Source: Druceiella hillmani (lineage: Eukaryota; Arthropoda; Insecta; Lepidoptera; Hepialidae). Taken from it: 64,000 nucleotides of DNA. The stretch spans positions 7,430,501-7,494,500 of the forward strand of contig JAYKKI010000095.1 in NCBI GenBank assembly GCA_039881145.1, given 5' to 3'. The notes below the pieces were generated by a model. That model made no database searches and was not told the DNA's origin. It saw nothing but the letters and a program-made list of their open reading frames with translations. Every line of letters begins with the position of its first letter. The first letter of the stretch is position 1. Positions 37,236 through 49,254 of this stretch are shown here, piece after piece. Both the position numbers and the translations under genes were made by a program.

Positions 37236-40200
37236 AATACAAATACCCTAATTCCTTGTATTCTGTATTATTTCCCCAAAAACATCCGAAACGTAGACGT
37301 TTTCTTGTACTATTGTTATTTTTCAAGTAATATTACATATATGCAGGTAGATAATTTCATGAATAACGTTGAAACTATTCGGTCAAACGATCTTACGAAA
37401 CCCTGCGGCGAATGCCCGATATATGTACAATATTCATATCACTCCACAGTTTCTGTCCTCGCAGCTTTTAAAGTATTTTATGTCGTTCATGGAAACTCGG
37501 GCGCCAACAGGTGACCGGATGTCGATGCTGGCGCGCCCTTCCGCCCAATATGACCGCGACCGGATGTCACGTGTTTGTTATTAGTTCGCACTAAAACTCA
37601 ATGTCCGTTCGTAGGAAATTGGTCTTGTCATATTCGTGTTACTATTCTGCCCCGCCGTGCGTTAACGTAGAGGCAACCATTAGGTTCTATTGGTCAGTGC
37701 CACTGTTGATTTAAGCGTAGCATTGTTCAAGCATGTTACATCTCGTAAAGCGTATACAGACGGTCTAAAAAGTAAGCATTGCGGCTGGAAATGATGCTTG
37801 TAGTAAAATTTGCCGTCTAATTGTTTTAAGTCCGATCGTTTGTTAAAGAAGTTATTGACGCAGCTGTTAATGATTTCGTGGAATACAGCTGCATACTGTC
37901 CTATGAAGTGGGCATCCTAAAGCAAAGGTTTTAGAGAAAATATCCTTTGAGAAGGTCAGGTTTAGGCTACACAACTAACCAGAAGCTTAGAGATAAAAAT
38001 GATGGCAAAATATATTTCCGGAACGTGATGTTAAAGTTAGATTGAAGATAGAATGAAGTTTATCAATAAGAAAATTTGTGAAAGGTAAGAAAAATTGTAA
38101 GGTTACCTGCATTCACTTTACAAGATTTTTCATTTCTAATGCATTTTCTTATTGCTTTCGAATCTCGGGGATGCCCATTGAAGTGACGGGGGTGGAGTTA
38201 CTTAGATAAATGACTATTACATTAGTGTTAAGCGACTGGTTATACGCGGGTTAATTTTTGAAGATAAAGGGCCATAATATTGGCGTAATTGCTCTCGGAA
38301 TTGTAATCATTATGAATAAGACGTAACAAATAAACGTGAGTAAAAATAAAATGCAAATGAAGGTTTGTGTCCAATTTCATTAATGGCTTCAAATATGTAG
38401 TCATCAATTTCAATTAAATAACATTGTTATTAATTTATTCGAAAACATATAAAATTATTTTATGTTATTGAGATCTTGTCTTGTCATATTTTGAAAGATA
38501 TTCGACATGTAAAATTATTTAGTTGTTACGGTTTCATCAAAACACGAAATCATGTGAGCAAAAATAAACTTAAAAAAGAAAAACCGTCTTAAAACGAACT
38601 TTCTTCCAAAAACACTGAAAAGTTAAAAATAATAATAATTATCTTATATAAGTACTATAAGAATATTGACACCAATGCACAGTGTTTCATCCAGAAAAAT
38701 CTAGCTAGTCAGAATTATTCGTGAATACATTTGGCTTCTAATGCCTGTGTTAAATTCTAACATGAAAATATAATTTTATTCAAAATTTCAAAATTCAAAA
38801 ACTGGGTACTTCATGAAATAAAAATGCATTTATTAGAAAACATATTTTATTAAACAAATTTACGTAATCGTCGCTACGAATGTAATTAAAACTATTTCTA
38901 TTTATTAAAATATTATTATTCTTATCACTACAAGATAAAACTTAATGTAATAACTGTAAACTTAACATAATTAACTTAATTATTTACTAAGTTATACAAA
39001 TTCATCCTCAGACGGATCCTCTACATCTTCGGAACTACATGAACTACGGATACTCTACATCTTCGGAGCAATTTTTTTTGAGATATTTACGATAATTCCA
39101 TAATTATTTCGAGATCATAAACTTTATTGATCGATAATTGATGGACGAAGTTTCAACTAAACAATGTTACCACTTTTATCCCTAAATTAAGTGGTACAAC
39201 TAAAAAAAAACGAACCGAAATTCACCAGTTTCATTACTATTGATACATTTTTGTTTGTAGGTGCTATGACCAGATACTTACATCACAACCCCACTTGTTA
39301 ATTAAAATAATTGATGACCCAGCACTACTATCAGGAGAAAAATCTGTGATAACTTCACGTTACGTAGATATTAAATGCGGACAAGTCTTGTCTAAAACAG
39401 TTGAATTTTAATTTCAACGCGCTTCTCATATACTCTCATCAGGTTTATAAAATGATGGGAATATATGATGCCCAGCAAGTTTATTCCACTTTTATGTCTG
39501 TTTCTAGGCGTGACTCGTAGATTTTCAGTCTTCATAATATGCCAGAGCCTCATTACTTGTCAAGCATTTGTGCTACTACTGTTTACTGTACTTCCGATCA
39601 CTAACTCAGGAATCTGGATAAGTTTTGCCATGCTCCGGTTTTCTGAGTTTCGAGAAGATATCTCAGCAGCAACCATAAGTTCTTTAGAGCTTCAGCAACT
39701 AACCAAATCGTCAACTCGTCGTTAGGCGGATAAGGCGGTATGTGTGATGAAGTAGATGCCACCTCAAGATCGTAAGATACATTACATGTTATAATCTTCA
39801 GCCTTTCCTCTAGCCACTCATCATTTGTCGATAAAAAGGAGTCCAGCATTCTTTGACATTTCTCCCATTCTTCGAAAGTTTAAAGGAATCGTGATATTAC
39901 AACCTTGATATTCTTTACTAACGATTCGTAAAGAAATAAACTTGAAAAGCACGTTGTTTCGCTCTCTCTTCGAATGTTTTATCTGTTTTTCGAAAATCTT
40001 CTCTTTTGAGGCTTTGAAATTGCCTTCTACAAAAAACAGAAAAGAAATATGGGAGCAAAAGGGGGCAAGAAATATTGGTTTATAATAATCTAAAAGGATG
40101 TGTCTATCACCAGTAAAAATACAGTTTGGGGAAATGAGATGATTTTTACTTATTGTCTCTTAAATTTGAAATATATTAATAACGAGACAATTTCCTAGAA

Positions 40201-40493
40201 TTGCAATGATTTTTCCTAATTAAAATGGGAATTTTATTTGGACGTAACAATATGAGATTATATATCCTTGGTAATCGAATCCAAATAATGGATAATAAAC
40301 TTTAGAAAATAAAAAATTCTATCGTTTTGGTAGCAAAAATGCCACTAATTTTATGGATTTACCCGAATTATCTTATATACTCACTTCGATAAGGTCACAG
40401 TACAACCGTCAATGTGATCGGTAACTAAAATACCCTTATTAACGTTTCGAGAAAATGTTAATGCTATTTTTGTCCAGCTACTTCGATTTAGGA
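37236..40493. other. Intron with one possible decayed coding segment
   Basis: The plus-strand frames at 37233-37584 fall in a patch containing 'gaccggatgtc' twice (37512 and 37558) and have no motif. On the minus strand, 38992-40020 contains fragments that could be an old protein gene: an 82-codon frame at 39601-39849, and an acidic end reading SEDVEDPSEDEFV then stop at about 38995-39035, with part of it duplicated just upstream. Stops and frame changes lie between them. I cannot name the family. Confidence 0.35.
38992..40020 (-). pseudogene. Possible decayed coding relic, family unknown
   Basis: On the minus strand, an open stretch near 40020-39950 reads a basic segment (REDFRKTDKTFEERAKQRAF). 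An 82-codon frame (39849-39601) contains LERLKI-type charged helix and then EALKNLW. A short acidic stretch SEDVEDPSEDEFV ends in a stop at about 38995. Acidic C-termini of this kind are frequent in transposon proteins. At least two frameshifts and several stops intervene. This is a weak call from composition and order only. Confidence 0.25.
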
Positions 40494-40681
40494 GAAACAC
40501 GGTACTACGCCGTTTATAACGTATAAATCATTATGAACGTTTTAGACGAAACATGGTACTACGCCGTTTATGTACGTATTAATAATTATGTACGTTTTAG
40601 ACGATACGCAGTACTACGCCTTTATGTACGTTTTAGACGAAACACGGCACTACGCCGTTTATGTACGTATTAATAATTATT
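40494..40681 (+). repeat. Short tandem array, about 54-bp unit, 4 copies
   Basis: Units begin GAAACACGGTACTACGCCG at 40494, 40548, 40603 and 40639. The third is about 36 bp, a truncated unit. Each carries 'acgtattaataattatg' and 'tacgttttagacg'. It is non-coding. Confidence 0.9.
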
Positions 40682-42224
40682 CATTTTTTTGAAGTCTGTT
40701 TAAAAAAAAATTAAGAATGAATTTCCGGCCAGCAGTCTTTTAATAAGCGCTTATACGAATAGGATCCTAAATAATGAAAACGTGGAGGATCGCGTTCACC
40801 GCCTCAGCTTGCATGTTTGTATAATCTTAAAAAATACGTTAATCACGAGTAACGTGATATCTTTCATTGAGTTCTAAGCCTACGCATCATCATCAGACCT
40901 TGGTCCAGTTATGCTGTGATACAGTGTCAACAAAAGAGTGTGTAACGAAATAAATGGTTTCAATCACGGCTGATATACTATCATCATCCTTTGAGGAGTT
41001 ACATTTTTCATCTCCGAAGCGCATCACCAGATTTTGATGCACTACTGAGATAGACAATGGATAAATGTAGGACCACTCTTTAATTTTACGCTACTAAATA
41101 AAAAAAAGGATCATTCAAATCGGTACATAAATAGGGTACCGGAGATATGTGTTAATAAACTTAATATTTGGAACCTATTTCTTTTTTCAATTATTTTAAA
41201 TAATACGTTTGACCGTTTTTCCATACGCGGCTTTGCTAAACAGTACTAGATTGATCTAATCGAAATTTTGAATTATACTCATAAAATTATTTGGAAAAAA
41301 TCTCTGAACGAGTGGAAAATTTTGATTAATTTTGTGACTTTCCCGAAAAATATTTTACTACCTAAGTTTTGTCAAAGTGGAAAATCTATTGTCCGTTCGA
41401 CCGCTACTGAGCGGCATAACTTGTTTTTGAAATGTCATCCAGTTCGTTTTTTTTTATTCGACGGAATGTGCACGTTTTATCCAATGTATGCTTAACGTAT
41501 TTATATGTTTTGAAACGCTTAACCTTGGAGTTATATCATTTTTACATGTGCAAAAATTTGCTTTAAATATAGATGATCTCACTAGCACTGCATTTTTTTG
41601 TTTTCGTCGTTATTTTCCACCAAATAAATTGTCCCGTTCCGTTCAATATTCACATTTTTTAATTTTCCTTTTAACGTTGTTCATTTTTAAACCCTGTTTG
41701 CAAAATATTAATTTTCAAAGTTATGTGGAACTCTACTCTATATGCATTCCGAAACACACTTCGTCGGTTTTTATTATAATAATATACAATTTAAATATCT
41801 TACTGAAAATCTATAAAAAAGAAAATCTGGTTTGGACATCGTTTTCTTTTGCTACATATACTATTTAATCGTGAGTGTGCGAATAACATCGCATGCAATT
41901 TGGACGAATTTTAGTAGTAGGTTTTTCCGGAAGGGAAATAGCGAGTGAAGGATGAATGGCTAAATCATTTTAGATTTGCAGTTGATAAGACGCTTGAGAC
42001 AGCGAATGATGAGGGGGACAACAAAACATTGGCAGAGCTGGTCCGTTGTGTTCCGTCGACCGGACCTCAACTGACCAATTCGGGAGTTATATGGCGGTAA
42101 TGTGATTGGGCGGTGGTGTCCGGTGTCGCGTCAACATTGGGCGAGGCAGCTCGAATAGCCTGCTTACGGTGACTCACCGCGCTTTCCTCTCACCCGCCTC
42201 GCACGTGCGCCGTAAAGGGCTAGC
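40682..42224. other. Intron with a CpG/CCAAT-rich end
   Basis: The longest open frame in the window (126 codons, 41488-41868) overlaps a 75-codon frame (41268-41495). Both are Phe/Leu/Ile-rich from AT bias with no domain, and I do not call a gene. The segment 41985-42230 is CpG-rich and listed separately. Confidence 0.45.
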
Positions 42225-42230
42225 ACCATT
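41985..42230. promoter_or_regulatory. CpG-rich patch with CCAAT and GC-box-like motifs
   Basis: GACCAATTCGGG (about 42074), GTGATTGGGCGGTGG (about 42102) and ACATTGGGCGAGG (about 42134) give three CCAAT cores in either orientation next to GC-box-like GGGCGG or GGGCGAGG. The patch lies immediately before the 60-bp tandem array. This spacing is promoter-like, but there is no TATA or initiator I can defend and no downstream exon. Confidence 0.25.
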
Positions 42231-42826
42231 GGCGCTACTCATTACATTTTTAACGTAGAGCCATACAGACGAATCAAATGGTGCAACCTTTGGTCCTACT
42301 CATTACATTTTTAAACGTAGAGCCATACATACGAATCAAATTGTGGAACTATTGGTCCTATTCATTACATTTTTAACGTATAGCCATACAGACGAATTAA
42401 ATCTTGCAACCATTGGTCCTATCCATTATATTTTTAACGTAGTGCAATACATAAGAATCAAATGGTGGAACCATTGGTCCTATTCATTACATTTTTAACG
42501 TAGAGTCATACAGACGAATCAAATGGTGGAACCATTGGTCCTGCCCATTATATTTTTTAATGTAGAGCCATACATACGAATCAAATGGTAGAACTATTGG
42601 TCCTGTTCATTACATTTTTAACGTAGAGCCATACAGACGAATCAAATGGTGCAATCATTGGTCCTATCCATTACATTTTTTAACGTAGAGCCATACATAC
42701 GAATCAAATGGTGGAACTATTGGTCCTATTCATTACATTTTTAACGTAGAGCCATACATAATAATCAAACTGTGCAACCATTGATCCTACCCATTACATT
42801 TTTGACGTAGTCGTACTGACGAACGG
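42225..42826 (+). repeat. Tandem array, ~60-bp monomer in ~121-bp dimers
   Basis: Ten monomers share the pattern 'cattacatttttaacgtaga' then 'gccata', 'gacgaatcaaatggtg' and 'aac(c/t)attggtcct'. Monomers 1, 3, 5 and 7 read ACAGACG, while 2, 4, 6 and 8 read ACATAC/AAG. The linker to the next unit also alternates (CCCAT or TCCAT after odd, TTCAT after even). The array therefore has a dimeric higher-order structure. The edges are degenerate (monomers 9 and 10). Confidence 0.93.
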
Positions 42827-44646
42827 ACTTTGAAACTGTTAGTCCCTATCTGTTTTAAATAACAGACCTGCAAATATGAGGTTAAAATGATCTTTCTTGA
42901 ATTTGCCAACTAAATAGCGTATTAAATTAACCATTACTGGACGGGAAGTTCCCCATGTAAAACCATTCTTAGTGCAGGTCTAAATGAAATAAATATGTAA
43001 TGTTTTTACAAATCGTTATCAGTTCTTAATAAATATATGGATATGGCTTCAAATAAGCATTTACAAATTTACTTTATCATTTCGATGTCTCAAAATATTT
43101 ATTTAATGTAATTTAATTTCTCAAAGGAGTCACGCAATCGGGATGTTAGGGTATAGCCCATAACTCGTCAACTGCTGTCAATGTCTAAGCATGCGTCAAT
43201 GTTGGCAGTAGCCGTTTATCACCAGCATCGTCATCGTCAATTGTTTCTGTTGGAGTTACTCTGTTTGATTTGTTGAGCAGAAAGCACTATGAATTTAGCA
43301 CCATCATCATTAATAGAGAAATGACCAAGATAATCCTCCAATATTTCCGATTTGGCATCTTCCATAACGACGTCCTAGTTGTTATACGTACGGCAACTGG
43401 TTAATGTGCATCAAGTCTCATCTCTGTGTCACTAACGCCCGTATGCACCACACATGGTCAGGACTCTCAGTTGGATTTAATGACAGTTAAAAACGTATTT
43501 TGTACGGATACTTTAAAAATTGGACAGTTAATGAGAAACAGAAATACGTTAACTGTCAGTAAGTCCGACTTACAGTTTTGACCTTGTATGGTGCATATGG
43601 ACGTAAGTCTCCGTGCCGTGGCGAAAATAAACTCGAAATGGCCATACATGTGGTGGCCATGGAGGGGCGTAATATGTGAGAATTTGCCGCATATTAAACG
43701 GTTCAAATGATATGCAAAATGTAGTTCAATCCGAGAGGCCGATAAACAACCATGTATTATGCGTAAAATCATATTAACCGCGATCGTTTTAAGCGAGTAC
43801 AACTGTAAACCACAATTCGTTGTGGAACCTCGCCATTTGTTCCTCAGTTTCTGTTAGTGAATTGTGCCTCTTATTACGTTCATCGCGGTTGAACATCTAA
43901 CTATAGTTCGTCACATCTCCCGTCCATGTAAGCCCGTCCAAAAGCAACGATTTGATGGACCATCAAATTTGCAATTCTTAGACCATTTTGTTACCAGGTC
44001 TATCTCAAAAACGTATTATGTAGGAAGTTACAAATATTCTCTAATATTTCTTTTATCATGTATTTAAATAAATAAAAAAACGGGTCGGTTGTATCAGGGA
44101 GGCAGCCGCAGTGGAGTACGTGAAACATCTTGAGCGTACTAGGCAGTGTGTAATATAGTAAGTCTAACACGTTCCCTGTGGAGACGAACATGTTCTGTCG
44201 AGGTCAAAGCGGGTCGCCGAGGGCCGAAATCTCTCTCGTGCTGCCCGAGCTCTTGCGCGCCAGTTTTGTCCGTTAGGTACCTCACGCGTTGGCGCCATAG
44301 TAGAGAATTCGTCAAATATTTGCAAAAAAAAACAACTCTTTTTTCAAATTCTACAATTTCTAATGGTCACAAGTATGAGTTTTATGTATCTCACCAATTA
44401 TAAAGTCGTGAGCTCTGTCCAACGCGACACTCCCGTTCGAATCGATCGATGTACTGCTAAGTAATCCCTGATTAAACACAGCGCGCGATGATAAATTTCG
44501 TTCCGAATGAGTCGTGCTGCACGCGACTGCAGCGCCGTTTACGCCAGCGATATATGCACTACTGAGTAATGGCTTCTATCCTATAAATTATGGTACTAAA
44601 ATAATGCCGGTAGGTGCTACACTTACAAAGTTATAAGTGATCTTGC
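42827..44646. other. Intron, moderately GC-rich, no gene recognised
   Basis: Open frames at 43467-43802 (minus), 43864-44067 and 44146-44403 (plus) show no domain. The segment 44400-44575 is CpG-rich ('gttcgaatcgatcgatg', 'acacagcgcgcgatg', 'acgcgactgcagcgccg'). Confidence 0.4.
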
Positions 44647-45035
44647 CATAATATATTTCATTACATAAGGTTTTTGCAGGCGATCCCCTTTTGACCGTCT
44701 CACGTGAAAAAACAATTAAATATATGAATGTTATGTCATAATATATTTCATTACATAAGGTGTTTGCAAGCGATCCCCTTTTGACCGTCTCACGTGAAAA
44801 AACAATTAAATATATGAGAGTAAAATTATGTTATGTCATAATATATTTCATTACATAATGTTTTTGCAGGCGATCCCCTTTTGACCGTCTCACGTGAAAA
44901 AACAATTAAATATATGAGAGTAAAATTATGTTATGTCATAATATATTTCATTACATAAGGTTTTTGCAGGCGATCCCCTTTTGACCGTCTCACGTGAAAA
45001 AACAATTAAATATATGAGAGTAAAATTATGTTATG
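44647..45035 (+). repeat. Tandem array, 100-bp unit, 4 copies
   Basis: CATAATATATTTCATTACAT begins copies at 44647, 44737, 44837 and 44937 (spacing 90, 100 and 100). Each includes 'gcaggcgatccccttttgac' and 'cgtctcacgtgaaaaaac'. The first copy lacks 'agagtaaaat'. The copies are almost identical. It is non-coding. Confidence 0.96.
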
Positions 45036-45699
45036 AGTAGTTATGAGTTATCAAACTAAAGGTTTTTTTAGAGAAATTAATCGTATTTTTATATACGGTA
45101 CAATTAATATTAGCAAGTAGAAATATTAGATATCCTTAAATACTTGTAACTATGTGAGTACTATAATATCCTGGGAATCGTAGTTCTACTCATAAATGAA
45201 TTACTCATAATCGTTTATTTATGTACCAATTTGACGTGAGATTCAAGTGAGGCCTAGGCATTGCCAATTGACTGTGAAGGCAATTTATAAAATTATTTTA
45301 TAAAATTTAACAAATATAAATTTTAAAAATTCGTGTCTTTAAATGAAAGGAAAATATATATTTTTTAATTTTTAAAATGCGGTATTGACTTCTCGTAATG
45401 TTGATAATTCTATTCTTTTTTTCTTTAGGGCGTATGGAATGCTTGAACATGAATTAACATTGAAAAATATTTCGGAGAATCCTTTTAACATGTTAATATT
45501 GTGGATTCCACACAGTACTGTAGTACTCTAAAATACGTCATTCTCGAGGAGTATGAGAAGTTATATTGATTATGCTTTGATATTTCCACCTTGAACATCC
45601 ATCCCAACATGATCATCGGGAGGATTATAAAAATGATATTTCCACGAATTGATATTTCCACGTCGAGGCACATATTTAAGGCGTCATTCTCTCACTGTA

Positions 45700-46285
45700 A
45701 AGAATAAGCGCTATAAGTTTTGGAGTTTACTCCTTAAGAATCGGTTTTCATATATAGCGCCCGGTATGAAGTTTTATGAGGAGTAAAATACGAAGTTCAG
45801 AGCGTTAAAAAAGTGTAACAGTTTGTAAATTTAGATGTAGGAGGTAATCTCCGAAACTACTCATCCGATTTTAAAAATTCTTTCACCCATATTTAGAAAA
45901 GACCTTCAGGATGGACAAAGATTGGATATTATTCCGTTAAAAAAATAATATATTTTTAAAGTTAAAATTTGGATGCAGGAAGGAGGTAATCTCTTAAACT
46001 ACTCATCCGATTTCTAAAATTCATTCTCCAGTATTTAGAAAGGACCTTCAGGATAAACATAAGATGTATATTATCCCGTTAAAATTTTTTTTCATGTATA
46101 CCAATTTTGCAACGTAAATCGACGAAAAAACAGTCGAGCGAATGCGTTTCTTAACGCAATTTATGCGTAAGAGATATATTGATAGATGATATTTATATTC
46201 AGTGTTACCTATTTTATACATTCCAAGACAATCGTAATTAAGGAGTAAACTACAGTGGCGCGTCGCAGCTGCCACGCACAATGTT
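45700..46285 (+). mobile_element. Dispersed 'ggagtttactcctt' element, plus copy
   Basis: The outer blocks 'gtttactccttaagaatcgg', 'catatatagcgcccggtatg', 'cagagcgttaaaaaagtgta' and 'aaggagtaaactacagtggc' all recur, inverted and in reverse order, at 59855-60465. The two copies are thus the same ~600-bp element in opposite orientation. Inside this copy a segment with 'gaggtaatctc--aaactactcatccgatt' is present twice (about 45838 and 45979). It has no coding capacity. It is probably a non-autonomous DNA element. Confidence 0.75.
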
Positions 46286-46474
46286 TTTTTTATAAATCCT
46301 AATTTTTTCCTTATTCGGAATTATTATACATTGCTCGATCGCAGTTGAATACCCAATATCTTGCATGTGTTGTTGAGAATTCCTTGCCATATTTTACAAC
46401 ATAACAAGAACAACTGTTCTACTACATGCACACGGTAATAACGTTTTGCCGCCGAACCTGCCGGTAATTTCTAC

Positions 46475-47610
46475 CATATTTTGGGAATTTGACCCTGAAT
46501 AGTGATATTGACAAAATTCGATCCTTCGAAAACAGATTACCCTTTTGTTGCCAAAAATGTCACCAAGGGTTACTTATCGCTTACACATAATTTTACATGA
46601 AATTATGTTTATACATTTTATTGCAAATTAATAAAATAAGCATTTTTTCTCACACAACACACCAATATTTTGGGAATTTGACCCTGAATAGAGATATTGA
46701 CAAAATTCGTTACTTCGAAAACAGATTACCCTTTTGTCGCCAAAAATGTCACCAAGGGTTACTTATCGCTTACACATAATTTTACATGAAATAATGTTTA
46801 TACATTTTATTGCAAATTAATAAAATATGCATTTTTTCTCACACAACACACCAATATTTTGGGAATTTGACCCTGAATAGAGATATTGACAAAATTCGTT
46901 ACTTCGAAAACAGATTACCCTTTTGTCGCCAAAAATGTCACCAAGGGTTACTTATCGCTTACACATAATTTTACATAAAATAATGTTTATACATTTTATT
47001 GCAAATTAATAAAATATGCATTTTTTCTCACACAACACACCAATATTTTGGGAATTTGACCCTGAATAGAGATATTGACAAAATTCGATCCTTCGAAAAC
47101 AGATTACCCTTTTGTCGCCAAAAATGTCACCAAGGGTTACTTATCGCTTACACATAATTTTACATAAAATAATGTTTATACATTTTATTGCAAATTAATA
47201 AAATATGCATTTTTTCTCACACAACACACCAATATTTTGGGAATTTGACCCTGAATAGAGATATTGACAAAATTCGATCCTTCGAAAACAGATTACCCTT
47301 TTGTCGCCAAAAATGTCACCAAGGGTTACTTATCACTTACACATAATTTTACATAAAAAATGTTTATACATTTTATTGCAAATTAATAAAATATGCATTT
47401 TTTCTCACACAACACACCAATATTTTGGGAATTTGACCCTGAATAGAGATATTGACAAAATTCGTTCCTTCGAAAACAGATTACCCTTTTGTCGCCAAAA
47501 ATGTTACCAAGGGTTACTTATCGCTTACATATAATTTTACATAAAATAATGTTTATACATTTTATTGCAAATTAATAAAATATGCATTTTTTCTCACACA
47601 ACACACACGT
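46475..47610 (+). repeat. Tandem array, 189-bp unit, about 6 copies
   Basis: TATTTTGGGAATTTGACCCT starts copies at 46477, 46666, 46855, 47044, 47233 and 47421 (spacing 189 x4, then 188). The copies are nearly identical. The last ends with 'cacacaacacacacg' at about 47610. The frames at 46597-46779 and 47301-47534 are translations of the repeat. Confidence 0.97.
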
Positions 47611-47810
47611 ATTGTACCTTATATTTACCCCTTGCCCGAGAGTCCAATCTTATTTTTTGATTTTCTGTTAATTATATTTCTTTCAGTGATACTTTCATAT
47701 TAATGAGGCTTTATGATTTTTCAGTTTTAATGCCTATAACATTAACATCGAGAGAAGGAAGGAAGAGGAAGTTTTTTTTTATTTTGGCGTGTGTAGCATA
47801 CTTTGTGTTC
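47611..47810. other. Spacer between the 189-bp array and a CpG island
   Basis: Nothing recognisable is present. Confidence 0.4.
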
Positions 47811-48220
47811 ATACGTGTCGTCTTGCTAAATTGACCCCGGCGCGTTTAAATTTATCAATCTACGAGCATTCAGTTTCCCAAGGTATACGTTCGGTTGGGC
47901 TACACGTGTTATTAGCGGGCGTCGCGCGCCCATTAGCCCGCTCAAACAGTCGTAAAGCGGCGGCGGGCGCGTTTACGAGCGGCCGCGACGCGCTAACGAG
48001 CGCTCGCGCGGCGATAATTAAATAATGGACGCGCCACTTTTATTGTGTGTCGAGAGACGAGAGGCTGGCACGTTGCGCTGACCGCGCGGTGCCGTCGGCG
48101 TGCATTGCCGCGTGAGAGCGGGAGTACTTTGTGAATAGGCTGCGTCTGACGGGCGATATGCAGAGGATAATTGGTCGGAGGTGTCGCAGGTCTGACTAAC
48201 GTTAGAAGAGAATGGTTACC
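47811..48220. promoter_or_regulatory. CpG-rich island, the strongest in the window
   Basis: The stretch is dense in CG dinucleotides ('gcgggcgtcgcgcgccc', 'gcggcggcgggcgcg', 'gcggccgcgacgcgc', 'gcgctcgcgcggcg'). A homeodomain-type AT core (GATAATTAAATAATGG, about 48012) sits inside it. An initiator-like TCAGTT occurs at 47870-47875. The 78-codon frame at 47789-48025 is Ala/Arg/Ser-rich because of CpG content. It may be an alternative promoter, an enhancer or an unmethylated regulatory island of the long gene. Which one cannot be told from sequence. Confidence 0.35.
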
Positions 48221-48256
48221 GGCTATAAATCGAACAAAGATGGTTAAGAACGGTGA

Positions 48257-48425
48257 CTTATAATATCCTAACTAATATTATAAATGCGAAAGTGCGTTTG
48301 TTTGTCCTTCGTTCACGTTGCAACGGAGCAACGAATCGATGATTTTTTTGCACAGGATTGGTGAGCCAGGAATTGACATAGGCTACTTTTCATCCCAGAA
48401 AATCTCATTCTTTTGGCAAAAAAAT
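48257..48425 (+). repeat. Dispersed 'ctaatattataaatgcgaaag' element, 5' part
   Basis: 'taactaatattataaatgcg', 'aaagtgcgtttgtttgtcct', 'cgttgcaacggagcaacgaa' and 'gacataggctacttttcatc' occur in the order of a repeat I recognise as very common in Lepidoptera. It is truncated before its usual end. It is non-coding; the frame at 48318-48530 is its translation. Confidence 0.7.
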
Positions 48426-49254
48426 TTGAATCTGAAAAAGTACACGAATAACGAAGGAACGGAGCCACCTAGCAACGTATCATCTTTTTTGAAACGCTAT
48501 ATAAAGGATCAACAGAACCACTGTCTTTAATCCCTATTTTAGAAGAAAATATTGGTTTTCATTATCATTTGTATTACAAAGTCATGAAAATAAAGATTTA
48601 ATATTTAATTTTCCATGATCAGTTGGCGCTGCATGTTTTTATTTTTCTCGAGTAGTTTGTAACTATTATCACGTGATTTTTCCACCACCTCATCAAATGC
48701 ACCAGTGAATAGGTCTTCCAAAATGAAATTAAAAATGTCATACAGTATTTTTAGTTCGAGTCATTATTTCCGATTTAGGTATCGCGGAATTTGAAACTAA
48801 AGTGTTGTACGTTAGTATAATAAGTTCTGCCGCTCGACTTATTACAAGTTCAGGATACGATCTAACTATGTTAAGTTTTCTGCACGTCTCTTTCCATTCT
48901 TTAAACACTCTCTCTTTCTTTCTTTATTGTTTTTCTGTTTTCAATTGGATGTATTCACTTGCCAGTTATATCGTTCACTTTTTATGTAAAAATGTACTAA
49001 AAATTTAGACAGTTGAGTAAATAAAAGTTGTAAAATTTCCGAAGCAGACATTTTTTTATATAATTTTTTATTTTTATACAAAAGAAATTTTATTAACATT
49101 CTTATTTTCAACCGACTTCAAATGATATGTGTTTGGTGCGTATTTTTTGTATTTGTATACCGATTTCTCGGAGATTTCAGGGCCAATTTGCGTGATTATT
49201 GTTTTTTTACAAGAGCGTATCAGCGAGGAAGTTCCATATAAATATAGTGATAAT

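Noticed and set aside
41268..41868. Longest open frames in the window (75 and 126 codons) as a gene
   Set aside because: The residues are dominated by Phe, Leu, Ile, Asn and Lys as expected from AT-rich DNA. There is no domain, no splice context and no start context.
44400..44480. tRNA gene suggested by 'ccgttcgaatcgatcg'
   Set aside because: The B-box-like string has no matching A box or acceptor stem at the right distance.
46597..47534. Open frames 46597-46779 and 47301-47534 as related small genes
   Set aside because: They are the same peptide because both are read from successive units of the 189-bp tandem array.
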